NCBI RefSeq assembly: GCF_023065955.2
Contig: NW_026622997.1
Span: 8,914,001 to 8,978,000, forward strand
Direction of reading: 5' to 3'
Origin: Ursus arctos
Taxonomy: Eukaryota > Chordata > Mammalia > Carnivora > Ursidae
Length of the DNA stretch: 64,000 nucleotides
This document shows positions 44,545 to 56,987 of the stretch, one piece after another. The position numbers were made by a program, and so were the translations under genes. The notes under the pieces are model-generated. The model was not told where the DNA came from and did no database searches. It worked only from the letters and a program-made list of their open reading frames with translations. The number at the start of each line of letters is the position of its first letter. The stretch's first letter is position 1.

Positions 44545-44945
44545 GTACATCCTAGCTTCCCTTGTCACTAGGTGTTGCCACAAGACTCAGTTTTGCCCAA
44601 GAAATTTTAGAATCATTGTCATGTAATTGCTTTCAGGAACCTGTCCTAATAGACATTTGGCATGTCCCTATTGTCTTCTTATTTATTGTCCCATGTTCTG
44701 TCTTGCTTCCTGGAATTCTGATGAGAAAGCCTGGAGTTACAGCAGCCTCCTTGCATCGCAAGAACGGGTGCTGCATTCTGAGGATGGAACAGTAGGCGCT
44801 GGCGTGGGGCTAGGGCTGTAGATGCTCTGTGGATGTACCATATCAGCCCTGAACGGCTGATCCTCAGACTTTGACGTAAGGGAGAGATGAACTTCTATCT
44901 TGTTCAAGCCACTGTTATTATAGGTCTAGTTGTTTGCAGCCAAAT
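44545..44945 (+). mobile_element. possible MaLR-type LTR
   Basis: 'cctagcttcccttgtcacta', 'ggtgttgccacaagactcag' at the left and 'gatgaacttctatcttgttc', 'aagccactgttattatag' at the right follow the order of an old mammalian LTR whose right end reads 'aaataaacttctattgtgttaagcc'. Family uncertain. Confidence 0.5.
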
Positions 44946-45540
44946 CTAGTCCCAACCGAAGGAACAGCAGACAGGGAAGAACTGGCCAGAGAGTTTGAAC
45001 AAGAGCAATTCAATGTCATGGAAACCATGGAAGTCAGAATTTCAGAGCAGTGACCGACACTGTGGAGGAGGGGGAAGCCTGAAGACAAAGATACTTTATT
45101 TGACAGCTTAAAGGTCACTGGTAGTTTAAAGTAAACACTGTCCAGGGTTAACTGCAAACCAAGCCGTATAAAAAGCCTCTTCACATTATCTGCAAATGCT
45201 CAGGACCTGCCAACTGACCTACCTCTTGGGATCTGGAAGATGCCTATGTATTATGAAGAGAACAAAATATTTGCAGACTCACCTTATCCGCACAGACTGT
45301 ATCGGCCTTCAGGGAATTGGCTAGAGACCATAGTCACCGTGAGAAAAGGTTGTCAAGATAATCAAAGGAGTGTTTCCAGCAACGAAGTTGGAGAATAAAT
45401 GAAGGGCAAGGGTCTTCCCAATGGCACCCCCTTGTGATTTGGCTAATGCTCTCCGCTCCTTCGGATGTCAGCCTAGAGCCACTTCCTCCGACACAGTCTT
45501 TGGATCCCCTGTTGTAGCCTCTTACAGCTCCCTCAACTTG
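44946..45540. other. unique DNA, no gene recognised
   Basis: Nothing firm seen. The minus-strand frame at 44918-45184 has no domain. Confidence 0.5.
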
Positions 45541-45544
45541 TCCT

Positions 45545-45680
45545 CCGTATCTCCCCTTGTTTATTATCTGCCTTCCTCAATGGCGTATTAGTCCCACGAG
45601 GCCTTGGGCCCTGTCTGGTTCATTCATCACTGTGTCTTCAGGGCCCAGCTGAGTGTCTGGCAAAGAACAGCAGCTCAGTT
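45545..45680 (+). repeat. L2 3'-end fragment
   Basis: 'ttggg' type segment 'gaggccttgggccctgtctgg', 'tcatcactgtgtcttcagggc' and 'gctgagtgtctggcaaag' match the L2 3' end. Confidence 0.65.
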
Positions 45681-46095
45681 TAGCGCATGAAGTTTCTCCT
45701 TGCAGGGCTTCGTGGTTCGCTTGTGCGTGTTTGTTCCTTGTGTTTGTTCCTTTGTGGTTGTTCCTTGTACATGAGGAAAGACTTTTGGCATTGCTTCCTC
45801 TCTTGGCTTCTCATCGTTTTCATCCTGAGAACTGATGAAGAGAGAGGGGAAAGTGCAACTCCTAGTTACTGTCCACCTATGTTGGGGGAGGATGGTGTCT
45901 TACTTAATTTTCCATTCCCTCACCAAAGGCACCAGGGAGCCAGTTAGTATACTAAGACTGTGTGGCACCCAAGGGTCTCTCAGAAGCTGGAAGAGTGAAG
46001 GCGGTCTTGAAGATCCCCCCACGGTACCTTCCAGGGTGAAGGTATTCTAAAACGTACTCTAGACCAGTGTCTATTAGAACATTACTTCAGCTACA
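45681..46095. other. unique DNA, no gene recognised
   Basis: Overlapping frames in all three plus frames (45653-46050). No domain. Confidence 0.45.
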
Positions 46096-46099
46096 GAGA

Positions 46100-46470
46100 A
46101 AGAATTGCATTCCAGTTCCTCCCATTCTGGCCTCTACCTTCCCTCACCTTATCTCCTCATCCCCTTTGTCCCCAGTGAGAGCCATCACTCTTCCCCTTGG
46201 GTACCTCCAGTGCCGTTCCTTGGCTCAGGTGGTTTCCCCTCCTGAATGTCTTCTTTCTCCCTGTCCCTTGTTCTCAAGACTCATATTAAATGCCGTCGTC
46301 TCTGGGGAGCCTTCCCAGTCGAGGCACACATCTTTGTCCCCTGAACGCCAACAACTCCTACTGTCTGATATTCCTTTGAAAATTGGCACATTCTGTCTTG
46401 TGCTGTTAGCCTGATTTTTAGATGAGTACTCAGCTTTCTGAAAGGGCGTTACCTTGAACTTCTGCATGGC
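46100..46470 (+). repeat. L2 fragment
   Basis: 'gtttcccctcctgaatgtc', 'tattaaatgccgtcgtctct', 'ggggagccttcccagtc' resemble the L2 section with 'caaatgtcaccttctc.gtgaggccttccctg'. Confidence 0.6.
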
Positions 46471-46583
46471 CCTTGGGTATAGCCTCGTACAAAGTAGATA
46501 GATATCAGCAAATTGCTATTGGTTGACTATCACAGTGTCCTGTTCCTTAGCTATGCTCTCTGTTTGCTGACGTGGAGAAGAAA

Positions 46584-46625
46584 ACGCGCGCGCACACACA
46601 CACACACACCTACACAGACACACAT
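46584..46625 (+). repeat. (CG)n(CA)n microsatellite
   Basis: 'cgcgcgcg' followed by about ten CA units. Confidence 0.93.
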
Positions 46626-47225
46626 GACAACAGCAACCCTTGCCTGTCCCTGCTTTCATGGCTTCTCATCTTGGACTGTCAGACAATACTACAAGTTGTG
46701 GGGACCCTAATTTATTTTCCTATCTTAAAAAAACCCCACGACCTGTTGTGGCTAGTGACTCATAAACTGTAGTCGATGATTATAAGTAAGACGTATGTAA
46801 TTGTTTACCAGCAAGCTTTAAATAAACACATAAATTTCAGTGTCTCTTCTTATTGGATTTTCTGACATGCTGGAATTGATCTGAGATCTCATTGAAATGT
46901 AAACTACAAACTAGCCTCTGAGGCTCTTAAATCAGATGGGAGTAGAGAGAATAGGATGGTTAGCACCTTTGAGAAGCGTATCTATTTGGTAAAATGGTTA
47001 ACCGGTTATATTTTGTCAGCCAAAAGAATGACAGCTGCATTTGCACCAGGCTGCAGACATTGCCTCTAAGCTGTTCCTCCTTTGTCTCCTTTCCAAAGGA
47101 GAGGCCTTTGGCTGGGAACAGTGGGGATAGGCCACGGTCAGACCAGTAACCCCTTCTTGTGACATAACTAAGATTCTCATTATCAAGTGCTCCCTTTGCA
47201 ACCATTCCTCACAGCGACAGTATCA
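46626..47225. other. unique DNA, no gene recognised
   Basis: Nothing firm seen. Confidence 0.5.
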
Positions 47226-47726
47226 AACAGGAGTCTCCAGAGAAACAGAAGACATAGAGGAGATTTATGATAGGAACTGGCTCACACGATTGTGGAGGCT
47301 GAGAAGTCCCCCAATCTGCTGTTTGCAAGCTGGACAGCCAGGAAAGCCCATGGCAGAATTCAGTGCAAGTCCGAAGTCCTGAGAACAGGTGGTGTAACTC
47401 CCAGTCGCAGGGCAAACTCCTGAGAACCAGGGGGTTGCTGCCCTAAGTCCTGGTGCCCAAAGGCCCAGAAGCTTCAATGTCCATAGGCAGGAGAAGATGG
47501 ACATCCCATCTCAAGAAGAGGGAGTGAATTCACCCTTCCTTTGCCCTTTTATTCCATTGGGTCGCCCAGTGGATTGGAGATGCCCAGCCATGCTGGTGAG
47601 AGCAGATCTCTTTACTCAGTCTGCTTCTGGAAACACCCTCACAGACACATCCAGAAATACTGTTTTATCAGCTATCTGGGCATCCCTTAGCTCAGCCAAG
47701 CTCATACATAAAATTAACCATCATAG
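47226..47726 (-). mobile_element. solo LTR, MaLR-like, antisense
   Basis: 'gtctccagagaaacagaag', 'ggaactggctcacacgattg', 'tggaggctgagaagtccc', 'ccaggaaagcccatgg', 'gggcatcccttagctcagcc' and 'ataaaattaaccatca' run in order as the reverse complement of a widespread mammalian LTR that starts 'tgatggttaattttatgtg'. Subfamily not fixed. Confidence 0.72.
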
Positions 47727-48210
47727 TGACAGTCCGAATATCCCATTTTGATTGTATAAAGGCTCATTTTAAGCAACTTGACTAAGTCAGAAACACGGTC
47801 TCCTATGTAGAGCCCCAGCTTATTCAGAGGTTAGAGAAACACAGATTTAGTGATGGCAGAGGTAATACAGGCAAAGGTGTCTCTAATGAAGGTCTTGGGA
47901 CGCACCTTACAACGGTGTCAGTGTCCTAACGTGTGCTAGCCCACCAGCCGTGATTGCTCAGGTAGTGTCCTAAAAGGCAGCCCTCTTCTCTCCGGCTTGC
48001 AAGCTTGAACTTGGGCGGGGCCACACCTCTTCCATGTTTTAAGCTGTTACGTTTAAGGGTGTTATAATGGATTATGGACTGATAATCTCACACTGTTGTT
48101 GAAAGCTTTCTTGCTGAAGCAAGTCGAGTCAGCAATTCCTGATGATTCCTAAGGGACAGATATTAGAACCAGTCTAAACGACAACTTCACAGGACAAATG
48201 GCCCAGATTG
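47727..48210. other. unique DNA, no gene recognised
   Basis: Nothing firm seen. Confidence 0.5.
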
Positions 48211-48223
48211 AAAGAAGAGGAAA

Positions 48224-48449
48224 AGACTATGGACTCTGGGAAACAAACTGAGGGCTTCAGAGGGGAGGGGGTGGGGGAATGGGATAGACTGGTGATGGGT
48301 AGTAAGGAGGGCACGTATTGCATGGTGCACTGGGTGTTATACGCAACTAATGAATCATCGAACTTTACATCAGAAACCAGGGATGTACTGTATGGTGACA
48401 TAATATAAAATAAATAAAAATAAATAAAAGGCAAAAAAAAAAAAAAAAA
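48224..48449 (+). mobile_element. young carnivore L1 3' end
   Basis: 'ctctgggaaacaaactgagg', 'gggtgttatacgcaactaat', 'cagggatgtactgtatggtg', then an A-rich tail with a run of about 18 A. A 13-base target-site duplication 'aaagaagaggaaa' lies at 48211-48223 and 48450-48462. Confidence 0.93.
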
Positions 48450-48462
48450 AAAGAAGAGGAAA

Positions 48463-48860
48463 TGACTCCCTTCTGACAGGAAGAATGATCCTAACACAGA
48501 AATCACTGAATTTCCTGATAGCACGTATCTAAATAGACAGTGGAATCATGTTTCGCTTTTTTTATCTGCATATAAAATAAAAAAATTTCAAAAACACTTG
48601 GTTGTCAAAAAAATGATGGGTAATCCTAAACAGGCAACACAACACACTTTATTCGGAAAGAGTCAGTAGGCTTTGCTTGTTTAAAAAAACAAAAAGTTCT
48701 AAGACTGACAGAAAGCTGTTTGCAAGGGTTTTTGCCACAGAAAGTCACAAACAGGTCCAATAAGAAGAAAAATTTGACGTGATTTAGAGAGTCGCACCCT
48801 CCTCAAATCAACAAGAGATAAATTAAGCCGTGATTGATGTTGGTTAGTGGTTTTCTTTCT
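48463..48860. other. unique AT-rich DNA
   Basis: Nothing firm seen. Confidence 0.5.
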
Positions 48861-48865
48861 TTTTT

Positions 48866-49285
48866 TTTTTTTTTAAGTTGTACAAGGTGATGTTTTTCAT
48901 TAAGGTGTACAACGTGATGATTTATACATATACGTTGTGAAATAATTACCACAATCAAGTTAATTAACGCATCCATCACTTTACATAGTTACCTTTTTTG
49001 GGTGGTGAGAACAGGTAAGATCTACTCCCTTAGCAAACGTCGAGTATACGGTACAGTTCTGTTGACTGTAGTCACCATGCTGTGCATTTTGAGATCCCCA
49101 GAAGTTTTCATCTTATAGCTGAAAGTTTATACCCTTTGACCCACATCGCCCCACTTCCCCCAACCCCCCAGCCCTTGCCAACCAGCATTCTACTCTGTTT
49201 TTATGAGCTCAACTTGTTTCTTTTTGATTCCACATGTGATGATGCCATGCAGTATTTTTGTGTGTCTGGCTTGTTTTACTTACCG
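48866..49285 (-). mobile_element. L1 3' end (L1MA-like), antisense
   Basis: 'aaggtgtacaacgtgatgat', 'gaaataattaccacaatcaag', 'gtagtcaccatgctgtgcat', 'tgagatccccagaag' and 'gccatgcagtatttttgtg' are the reverse-complement L1MA/MB 3' UTR. Confidence 0.85.
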
Positions 49286-49955
49286 GGTTAAGGAAGAAAG
49301 TGAAGTCTCAACAGAGTGACGGGCTGGATAAAACTGTAAGGTTCTCCTGCTCTTGAGAACTGGACTTCAAATTTTTTTGATCGCCTGGGGGGCAGGGGTT
49401 GGGGGGTTGTTGAGAAACCAGGTACCCGCGCTAACATTTCTAAGTAACACTTCACATTCTTTCCCTTAAATTCAGGTAGGAGCAAAGAATGTCATTTCTA
49501 GTATATTATATTTACATTTGAAAATAAAATGGCTACTTTTCTGACTTAAATGTGTCCCATCTAATGCCATACCGCTCCAGCATAGCTGTTCTCTAACAAA
49601 GATTTTTTCAACATTCCTTTTCCTCCTTTTCATATTTTTATCCCACTCTCCCTGAAGAATTTTATTCCATTGTAGATTCTTGTGCTTGAAAGTCTTTTAT
49701 TGTTGACCCTATCATGGTTCCTCATAACAAAAGTATTTAACTGAAATAAGATGTTGAAATATTTCCTCTGAACATTAAGCGGGGAACGTTCACCCTTTTT
49801 CCTGGATTAGACCTAGGGCACCATTGTTTGAACCACACGCAACCCTCCACCTGTCTTTGGGAGGAAGTACACTTGTGAGAAAGAAGGGCTGCTGGAATCA
49901 GGGCCCTCCATTCTGAAGGAGGCGTACTGTGGTAGGTGGATGGCTCCTACTCTCC
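49286..49955. other. unique DNA, no gene recognised
   Basis: Nothing firm seen apart from a G-rich run near 49388. Confidence 0.5.
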
Positions 49956-49959
49956 ACTG

Positions 49960-50905
49960 CCCCGTAATACCATCAAGCAGCCACACCCTCACCATGGCCG
50001 CCTGGTGGGTGGAGTGTGCTTTTCATCATGGCCTTGAGCATGGTTCAGTGACTTACCTCAGTGGACAAGTGTGAGCAGAGGCTTGAAAAGGGCTTGTGCA
50101 GTCTGGTTTGGGTTCTAGTGCTTCTGCCATTGCTATGAGAAGACCGTGCTCTGGCTAGCTGCTGCCTTTCCCTGGGTCCCAAATTAAATATGGCCCAGCC
50201 AGGACCCATTGCAAAATGAAAATGTAGGGCATGAGGATTCAATCCCTCTTTCTCCTGGCTCACCACCTCAATCCATTGTGGATGGGCAACACCCAAAGGG
50301 TAGAAACCTCCATGCAGGGATGTACTTGTTGCTTGGATTGGGAGTGAACAAGAAGTCCCTGCCCATTGCCCACCAATTGTGCCCTGACTCTACCAGTCTA
50401 AATAGCCACTACCTTGTCCCACCTCAAGACACTGCAGAGCACACGCCTGACTGGCCCTCCCTGTGCTCATGTCCAGAACCCTAATGGGACGGAGGGCAGC
50501 AGTGGTCACTGGGTATGAACAGAGAGATGATGGCTGAGTACCCATCCTGGAGGGCCGGGAGATGAGAGAAGCACCATGTGTGAATTGAGGCTTTCAGTCC
50601 TTGGTGCGTGTTTCACTGGACTTTACTCATAAAACTTGAATGTCTCGGTCCATCTCAGAGTATTAAAGCCCACGTGCAAGGTCCTCCTGAGTGTAGAGCT
50701 CCGTAAAATTGCACTGATCACAGAACATGGAGCCAACCCCGGGCGCAGCAAACTGCAGACCTGAGGCCGAAATTGGGGCATCCCACCTGACCCACACTTG
50801 CCTGAGTATGAACGATCGCTGTTTCAAGTCACTGTGTGTTGGCGGGTGGTGGGGGGGAGTGGTTCCGCAGCATCACTGCGGCAATGTCTGAATGACACAA
50901 GTTGT
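49960..50905 (+). mobile_element. MaLR-like LTR, broken into two parts
   Basis: Left part (to about 50175): 'ttcatcatggccttgagcatg', 'gcttgtgcagtctggtttggg', 'gcttctgccattgctatgag', 'agctgctgcctttccc'. Right part (50805-50905): 'gctgtttcaagtcactgtgtg', 'gttccgcagcatcactgcgg', 'aatgtctgaatgacacaag'. These are the two ends of one old LTR family, with about 0.6 kb of other DNA between. Confidence 0.5.
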
Positions 50906-51249
50906 GGGGGAAATTCAGGTTCTAAAATATGGCTCCCTAAAACCACTCGTGCCTTTTTGCTTCTTAAAAGTCTTTGCATGCTTGCACGGACACCGGTAGT
51001 CCACTTTGAGGTCTGCTGACCTAGAGATCAAAGGTGGAGTGGGAGGGAGTGTGTGAGACACCTAAAAGGTGGAGGGTTGTGGTCAGCAAGGGGGATCCTG
51101 CAGCTGGTAAGTCAGGGGAAGAGCAAGTCTGGGGATGGCCCTGCTGGAGGACGGAGGCTGTGAGCTGGAGCATTAGGAGGTGGAGGTGTGGCAGAGCCAG
51201 TGGCACTGTAGGTCCCAGTGGACTCCATGTCACCCGCTACGGGCAATGT
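50906..51249. other. unique GC-rich DNA
   Basis: Nothing firm seen. Frames on both strands, no domain. Confidence 0.5.
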
Positions 51250-51485
51250 CATGGAGTGGTGATGCACAGAGGTTGTAGTCTGACAGGTAATTTGCCTCTG
51301 CTAGTCCCTTGTGCTTGCCTGTGTGACAGTGGGCATGCTCTTACCTCCTGAGGGCTTTCACTTCCTTATCTGTACCTGTGCTCCAGCGTCATTCTGGGAA
51401 TTCCACACATAATCCATGAAAGGGCTTCAGCACAATACCCAACACTTGGTAAGAACTCAGTAAATATTCACTGTTTATTATTATG
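51250..51485 (+). repeat. MIR
   Basis: 'gtagtctgacaggtaatttgc', 'gcctgtgtgacagtgggc', 'cttccttatctgtacctgtg' and 'ggtaagaactcagtaaatat' span the sense MIR. Confidence 0.75.
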
Positions 51486-51520
51486 CAAGATGATGGGAGT
51501 TAGGTAACCTGGCCCTCCCT

Positions 51521-51960
51521 GTGGTTGTTTCCTGGGATTTTTGCAACAAACGACTGTGAACTGGGTGGCTTGAGACAACAGAAATGTGGTCTTTCACAGT
51601 TCTGGAGGCTGGAGGTCCGTGGTTAAGGTGTCATCAGGGCTGCACTTCCTCCACGTGCTCTAGGGGAGATTCCAGTCCTTGCCTCTTCCTCCCTCTGGTG
51701 GCTGCAGCCTTCCTTCCTTCACTTGGCGCCCCATCACGCTAACTTCCCTCCCCCTCTTCGGTCTCTCTGCAGGCCTCTAATAATGACCCTTGTCATTAGA
51801 TTTCAGGCTGACCAGGATAACTCAGGATGATCTCCTCCTCTCATGATCCTTAACTTCATTACATCTGCAAAGACTCTTTTCCCGAATAACTTCACATTCA
51901 CAGATTCCAGGGATTAGGATGTGGTCATATCTTTTGGGGGGGGCCACTATGCAGCCCATG
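51521..51960 (-). mobile_element. solo LTR, ERVL-MaLR (MLT1-like), antisense
   Basis: 'gtgaactgggtggcttgag', 'acagttctggaggctggagg', 'ctaggggagattccagtcc', 'ggattaggatgtggtcatat' and 'ggggccactatgcagccc' form the reverse complement of a MaLR LTR. Confidence 0.82.
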
Positions 51961-53429
51961 GCAATGTCCGTATCTCTAATGAATGTACTAGAAGCATCAC
52001 CTGGCAAGAAAAGGCAGAGGGTGGCAGAGGCAGGTGACATGGGCCTATGAGAGGAAGGATTTCATAATAATTAATGAATAACAGTGGGGGAGTGGAGAGG
52101 CTGGCTCCACCTCCCAGCAGGGTATAGATAACCTACATCTTTGGGCATAGGGCTTCAACGGAGCCACCACTCATGGGAAATGTGAGGCTTCAATAGAGTC
52201 AGAGGGAGGGGGTCTGTAACCCAAAGAGTAACCCCAAAATATAGTAGATTCTTGATGGGACACAGTGTATGCCATGTTCAGAAAATGGACCGGTTCAGGG
52301 GAGCAGAAGATATTCAGGCAAATTGAGTGAGAAAATGCCAGGGAATGTGTGTTAAGGCTGGGAGTCTGGAAAGATGTCAAAGCCAACTCTGGTGAACTAG
52401 CAGCCAGCAAACCCTACCATCCTTGGCAGAACCCCCTCCCAACTTCCAGTCACCTCACCACTCCAGCCCCTCACCTTGAACACCAAATCTGTTCTTAGAA
52501 AGCTTTATGTGCCTTTAAGTCCCCATAAGCAGTGGGGTTGGTCTGCTCTGGTGTCTGGGAAATGAGTGGCTGAACTTCTACTGATTTCATGTTTTCATCG
52601 AGAATATCATTATGTAATCTTTACAGTAAGAGGATGATTTTCTCTAATAATTGATACCATATCTGTATCAATGTAGTTAAATATATCTCACTCGGCTCTT
52701 TCCACCCTTTATCTCATAGGAAGCATTGTGCTAATGAAAAGCTTCAGATCAACCCTGAAGGGAATGATTCAGGTTTACAAATCATTGTGCTCCCAGTTGG
52801 GGTAAGTTATCACATATTATTTGCTTATGTACAGGCCACCCTAGGAATACTCTGACTTCTCCCTTTTTTGAATTACTATTTGGAGAGAAGGAAACAATTA
52901 AATTATATTAGAAAGGGAGATCTGGAGAGCCTGTAGTTGGTTCTATGTTCTGAAGAGAAATTATGAAGTGTAGATAGGTCAAGAGAGTGGAGAGATTTGG
53001 TGAAAGAAAAGCAGTGTATAAAATTAATTTTTAACTTTTGGTGTTGGGGGATGCCATTGACTTCTTTGAAGATCTGATGAAACCTGTGGATTCTTTCCCT
53101 AGACAGACTCACATAAGCATATCCACACGAAATCCCACAGGCAGCCTTGCTAAGTACTCAGTCACCCCAAAGCCCACTCACCACCTCCTAGGGATGGATC
53201 CCAGGGGTCCAGTTAAGGCCTTCTGGAGCATAGTAAGCTCAGAGAGTGATAGAAACACCAGCTCCACTGAAACTATGGTTGAGATGGGAGAAGAGAAGAA
53301 GAGGTTGGAAAGCTAGGTAGAGAGGCTCAAAGGGCAAGATTTAAGGAATATAACTGCATTCTGGAGTTGGCATGCTAAATATTTTGGGCAGGATATACAC
53401 CAAAGACTGGGGATCCCAGGTGGCAGACC
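51961..53429. other. unique DNA, no gene recognised
   Basis: About 1.5 kb with no repeat family that I can name and no convincing exon. Confidence 0.5.
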
Positions 53430-53560
53430 AGTCACCTTCTTGGCTTTAATGGCCTCATCTGTAAAATGGGAATGTTCTCAGGGTCAGCATGAGAACAAAG
53501 TGAGATAACAAAATGAAGGTGTTTTGTAAATCTTTTGGTTACAAAGCATCAAATGGAGGT
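53430..53560 (+). repeat. MIR 3' half
   Basis: 'ggcctcatctgtaaaatgggaatg' (imperfect) and 'catgagaacaaagtgagataac' follow the MIR. Confidence 0.72.
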
Positions 53561-54684
53561 TCAGGAAGATTAACCAGGTGATGACCTACTGGGTATATGC
53601 CCTCAGAGCCCTCTACTAGGGAGCCGGAAACATGTAATGTGGCTTCAGACTATTAGTCAGGGCAAGAGAATGAGAACATTCATGGACATATTATACAGTA
53701 AGCCAGGTGGAATGAACTTATCATTTTTGAAGCAAGGAGTAATATACCAGACAGATTATTACTTTTCAGTGTGAATGGATAGGTCTTGAGTGAGATCAGG
53801 AAGAAGATAAGAAATGTTAATCCTGAAAGCCCCTGAATTTTTCCAGAGGTCCTTCTTCCAAAACCAGATGGTACATGAATTAGATTTTCTGTGAATTATA
53901 GAATATTACATTTTATAACCAAACCAAATTGATGTCTTATGCCTGGAACCAATGCACTATTGAATCTATTGGGAACAGCTTAGATGATCTTAACTATTGA
54001 TTCATGAAAAAGGTTTTGGCAAAAGGTCTCAGACAAGGAATCAAGCCAGAAGCAGCATTTGTCATACCAGATGGGTTGACTCACCCTTTGGACTGAAAAA
54101 TTCACCTGTCTTTTTGTGAAAACTGCCTATTGGTCTATTAAATGGAACAGGGACATTTGTTATATCATATATCAACGGATGAGTCTTGATTATCCAATGT
54201 ATATGAGCTTCTGGGATGCTTTCAGTTTGGTGCTAAATATTATCTATAAAGCTGGTCTTTTAGAGGAACTTAATAAAAACCCATTTGGACATCCAAAGGT
54301 CAGCTATTTGGAAGAAGGGATGGGAAATTGGCTCATAGCCACTTTGGGAGAAAGAAGTCATGTTAGAAGTTGAGAAGCTACTACATGCAAGAGACAAGTG
54401 AGGTCATCTACTCTACACGATAGTAAATAAGAGATTGTCCCTTTTTGGGGGGCCACAGTGAGACCTTGGTTCTTAATGCCAAAAGGTAACTCCCTAAAAA
54501 AGTTATTTGGATTCAAAGTTGTGAAGATGACTTTTCCTTCAACTTTCCGCCGGAGGTCTTATGCTCATCATTTAAAGTTTGGCCAAAATATCATCTACCT
54601 GAGTAGTTTCCCGACCTTCCCTACCCCTGTCCTGCCCCCTGGACACAGGGTCAAATTACCCTATTCCTCCCCCCCCCCTTGTTT
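53561..54684. other. unique DNA, no gene recognised
   Basis: Nothing firm seen. The frame at 54458-54820 has no domain and runs into an L2 fragment. Confidence 0.5.
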
Positions 54685-54805
54685 CTGTACTGGGTTACTT
54701 GTTTCAGGTCTGCCTCCCTCCTGCAAAGGATTTTGTCTATCTTGCTCACTGCAGTATTTTCAGCCCCTAGCACGCATCTGGTCCATATTTGTCAAACAGA
54801 TGAAT
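54685..54805 (+). repeat. L2 3'-end fragment
   Basis: 'ttgtctatcttgctcactgc', 'agtattttcagcccctagca' and 'ggtccatatttgtcaaacag' fit the L2 3' end. Confidence 0.65.
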
Positions 54806-54924
54806 TTGCGGAGCTTTTAAAACCTTGAGACAAACCCTGATTTGCTTACCTGTTCTTAGAATCCCTCTTGTATGACTTATTCTGACCAGTCTTCTGGATT
54901 CTACACATATAAGATAGCTCTCTG

Positions 54925-55505
54925 TTTCTGCTGTTGCTGTCCTAAATTCAGAATTTCCTTACATGTGGACCACTGCAATGACCCTTGAAGCATTCTGCCT
55001 GTCTTCGGTCTCTCCATCCACTCCAGGGCATTCTGTAAACTCTGTGCTGGGTCAATTTTCAATTTCCTACCCAAAAAACAAGTCATCAGTCTGACTTTCA
55101 AGTACCCTCCAATCTGTCTCTCTTTCCCATCTTGCTTTTGTACCCTTTGACTCAGTGACGTCAAAGTACTCTTCCCTTTCCACACACAGCCTGCATTTTC
55201 CTGCCTCCAAGCCTCTGCTCTAGTGGTTCTCTTCACTTGACCGGATATTAGCCAACTTTAAGACCCAACTCAAATATTCAGTCCTGCAAGGAGTTTTCCC
55301 AGGTTTCACTAAACTGAAAGTAACCCCTGCTTCTTTCAACTTTTCCTGCACTGTACTTGTTCCTTTCCTAAAGTATGAAACTCTTGGGTAAATGTCTGGA
55401 CTCCTCCACTAGACAGAGAAGTAGTTGGGGATAGGAGTACATTTTATCTCAGTGCATGAAAGCAGAAAGCCGCCCACATAGGAGACACTCAACAAAAACT
55501 GCAGA
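54925..55505 (+). repeat. L2 fragment, long
   Basis: 'gtggaccactgcaatgaccc', 'gtcttcggtctctccatcc', 'tttaagacccaactcaaata', 'aaggagttttcccaggtttc' and the end 'cccacataggagacactcaa' run through a sense L2, much decayed. Confidence 0.65.
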
Positions 55506-55691
55506 TCGCGGGACCATGTCTGCATTCTTGTTTGGGTTCAGTTTTATTTTAAGCACAGGAAAATGCAAAACATCCTGGAATATATTACTCACGATTATTG
55601 CCAAGGGAAAGAAATCTGTCTCCTATTTGAAGAACCGCCTGGCGATAGATTTTGGCAATCACACAGAACTTTGCAATTTGCAACGGGCTCC

Positions 55692-55840
55692 ACTTCATTT
55701 GATCCCAGGAGCTTGTGAGGTAAGTCGGTGTATCACAGGTGTCTCCAGTTCATAGCTAAGGAACCTGAGACTTGGGCAGGAGAAATCACATGGGGTGCCG
55801 TAGCTAGCAGGTGGTGGGGCTGGTACTCGGTCTTGTGATT
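55692..55840 (-). repeat. MIR, antisense
   Basis: 'gagcttgtgaggtaagtcgg', 'ggaacctgagacttgggcagg' and 'gtagctagcaggtggtgggg' match the MIR in reverse. Confidence 0.72.
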
Positions 55841-56079
55841 TCTTGCCTTTGTCTGCTGCCCTCCTCCAGCCCTCATCAGGAGGTGGGTGGAGACTCCGAT
55901 AAATTCTTATTGCATTTTAGAGAGATGACTCCAGAAACTCCAGTATTTCCAGATGAGCATTCATCCTGGGAGAGAAAGATTAATGGTAAATGAGCTAAGC
56001 TTTCCATTCCAGACCTTGGAATAAAGAACAATGTAAAAAGTGGTAGAGTTTGCATAGACAGTGATGAAACATTTTATTT

Positions 56080-56286
56080 TTATTTTATTTTTAAAAAGAT
56101 TTATTATATCTAAAATAGAGAGAGAGAGAGCACGAGCAGGAGAGGCAGAGGGAGAGAGAGAATCCCAAGCAGACTCCCTGCTGAGTGTGGAGCCCGACGT
56201 GGAGCCCGATCTCACGAATTTGAGATCATGACCTGAGCTGAAACCAAGAGTGGGATGCTTAACCAGCCGCATCACCCAGGCGCCCC
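56080..56286 (-). mobile_element. Can-SINE (older type)
   Basis: 'taaaaagatttattatatc', 'cagactccctgctgagtgtgg', 'agatcatgacctgagctgaa' and the end 'atcacccaggcgcccc'. Flanks 'gaaacatttta' and 'aagacacttta' are an imperfect target-site duplication. Confidence 0.92.
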
Positions 56287-56394
56287 AAGACACTTTATAA
56301 ATTAAATGGAAAGGACGCTTACCTGTGAACTATAGGCTGGTCAAGTGTAAGCATCTTTGTGCCTGAGTCTTTGTGTCTCCTAGAATATCGAAGG

Positions 56395-56520
56395 CAGCAA
56401 GAGCTAAGGGAAAAAGTTCAGGCATTAGACCTAGAGAACCCTGGGCTCAAGCCCCAGCCTCACTACTTCTGGCTGGCTTTGAGAAAATGACTACCTTTCC
56501 TTATCTGTAAATGAATTCGT
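56395..56520 (+). repeat. MIR
   Basis: 'gttcaggcattagacctag', 'ctcactacttctggctggct' and 'ctttccttatctgtaaatg' follow the MIR core. Confidence 0.65.
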
Positions 56521-56987
56521 CGTCCTAATCATGTGTCAATCCTATGAATCTATTATCCCGTTCAGTTCTCCCTAGACTCTGAGATGTAGTCATTTTATTT
56601 GTTTGTTTACTATTTTCCATTCCTTTCTTCTAGATAAGGAAATGGGTCAGAGGGATTAAAAGCCAGAGCAAGAGATTGCCGAGAAGATGAACCGCAGCCC
56701 ACTCACTCCCCTGTGTCCACTTCCATCTACAGAAGCTGGATGGGAAGTCCCGTCCCAGCAGGGCTCCTGTGAAGGTTAGATAAGAAAATGTGTTCGAAGT
56801 GTCAAGATGATATTAATTAGATCCCTTCTCATTTTTTTAAACAAATGTTTGTGAATAAATATCTTCAGGTATCTGTATTTCTTTAAATCATGTTTGAATT
56901 ATAAGCCCTTTGTTTAATGACAATGATTAGTCCATCAAGTTCATGTTTATACTCAGCTTCTTTTTTTTCTTTTTTTCCTTTTTCCAG

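Noticed and set aside
55718..55725. Excellent donor consensus GAG|GTAAGT
   Set aside because: It lies in an antisense MIR whose consensus has 'tgtgaggtaggta', so it needs no gene explanation.
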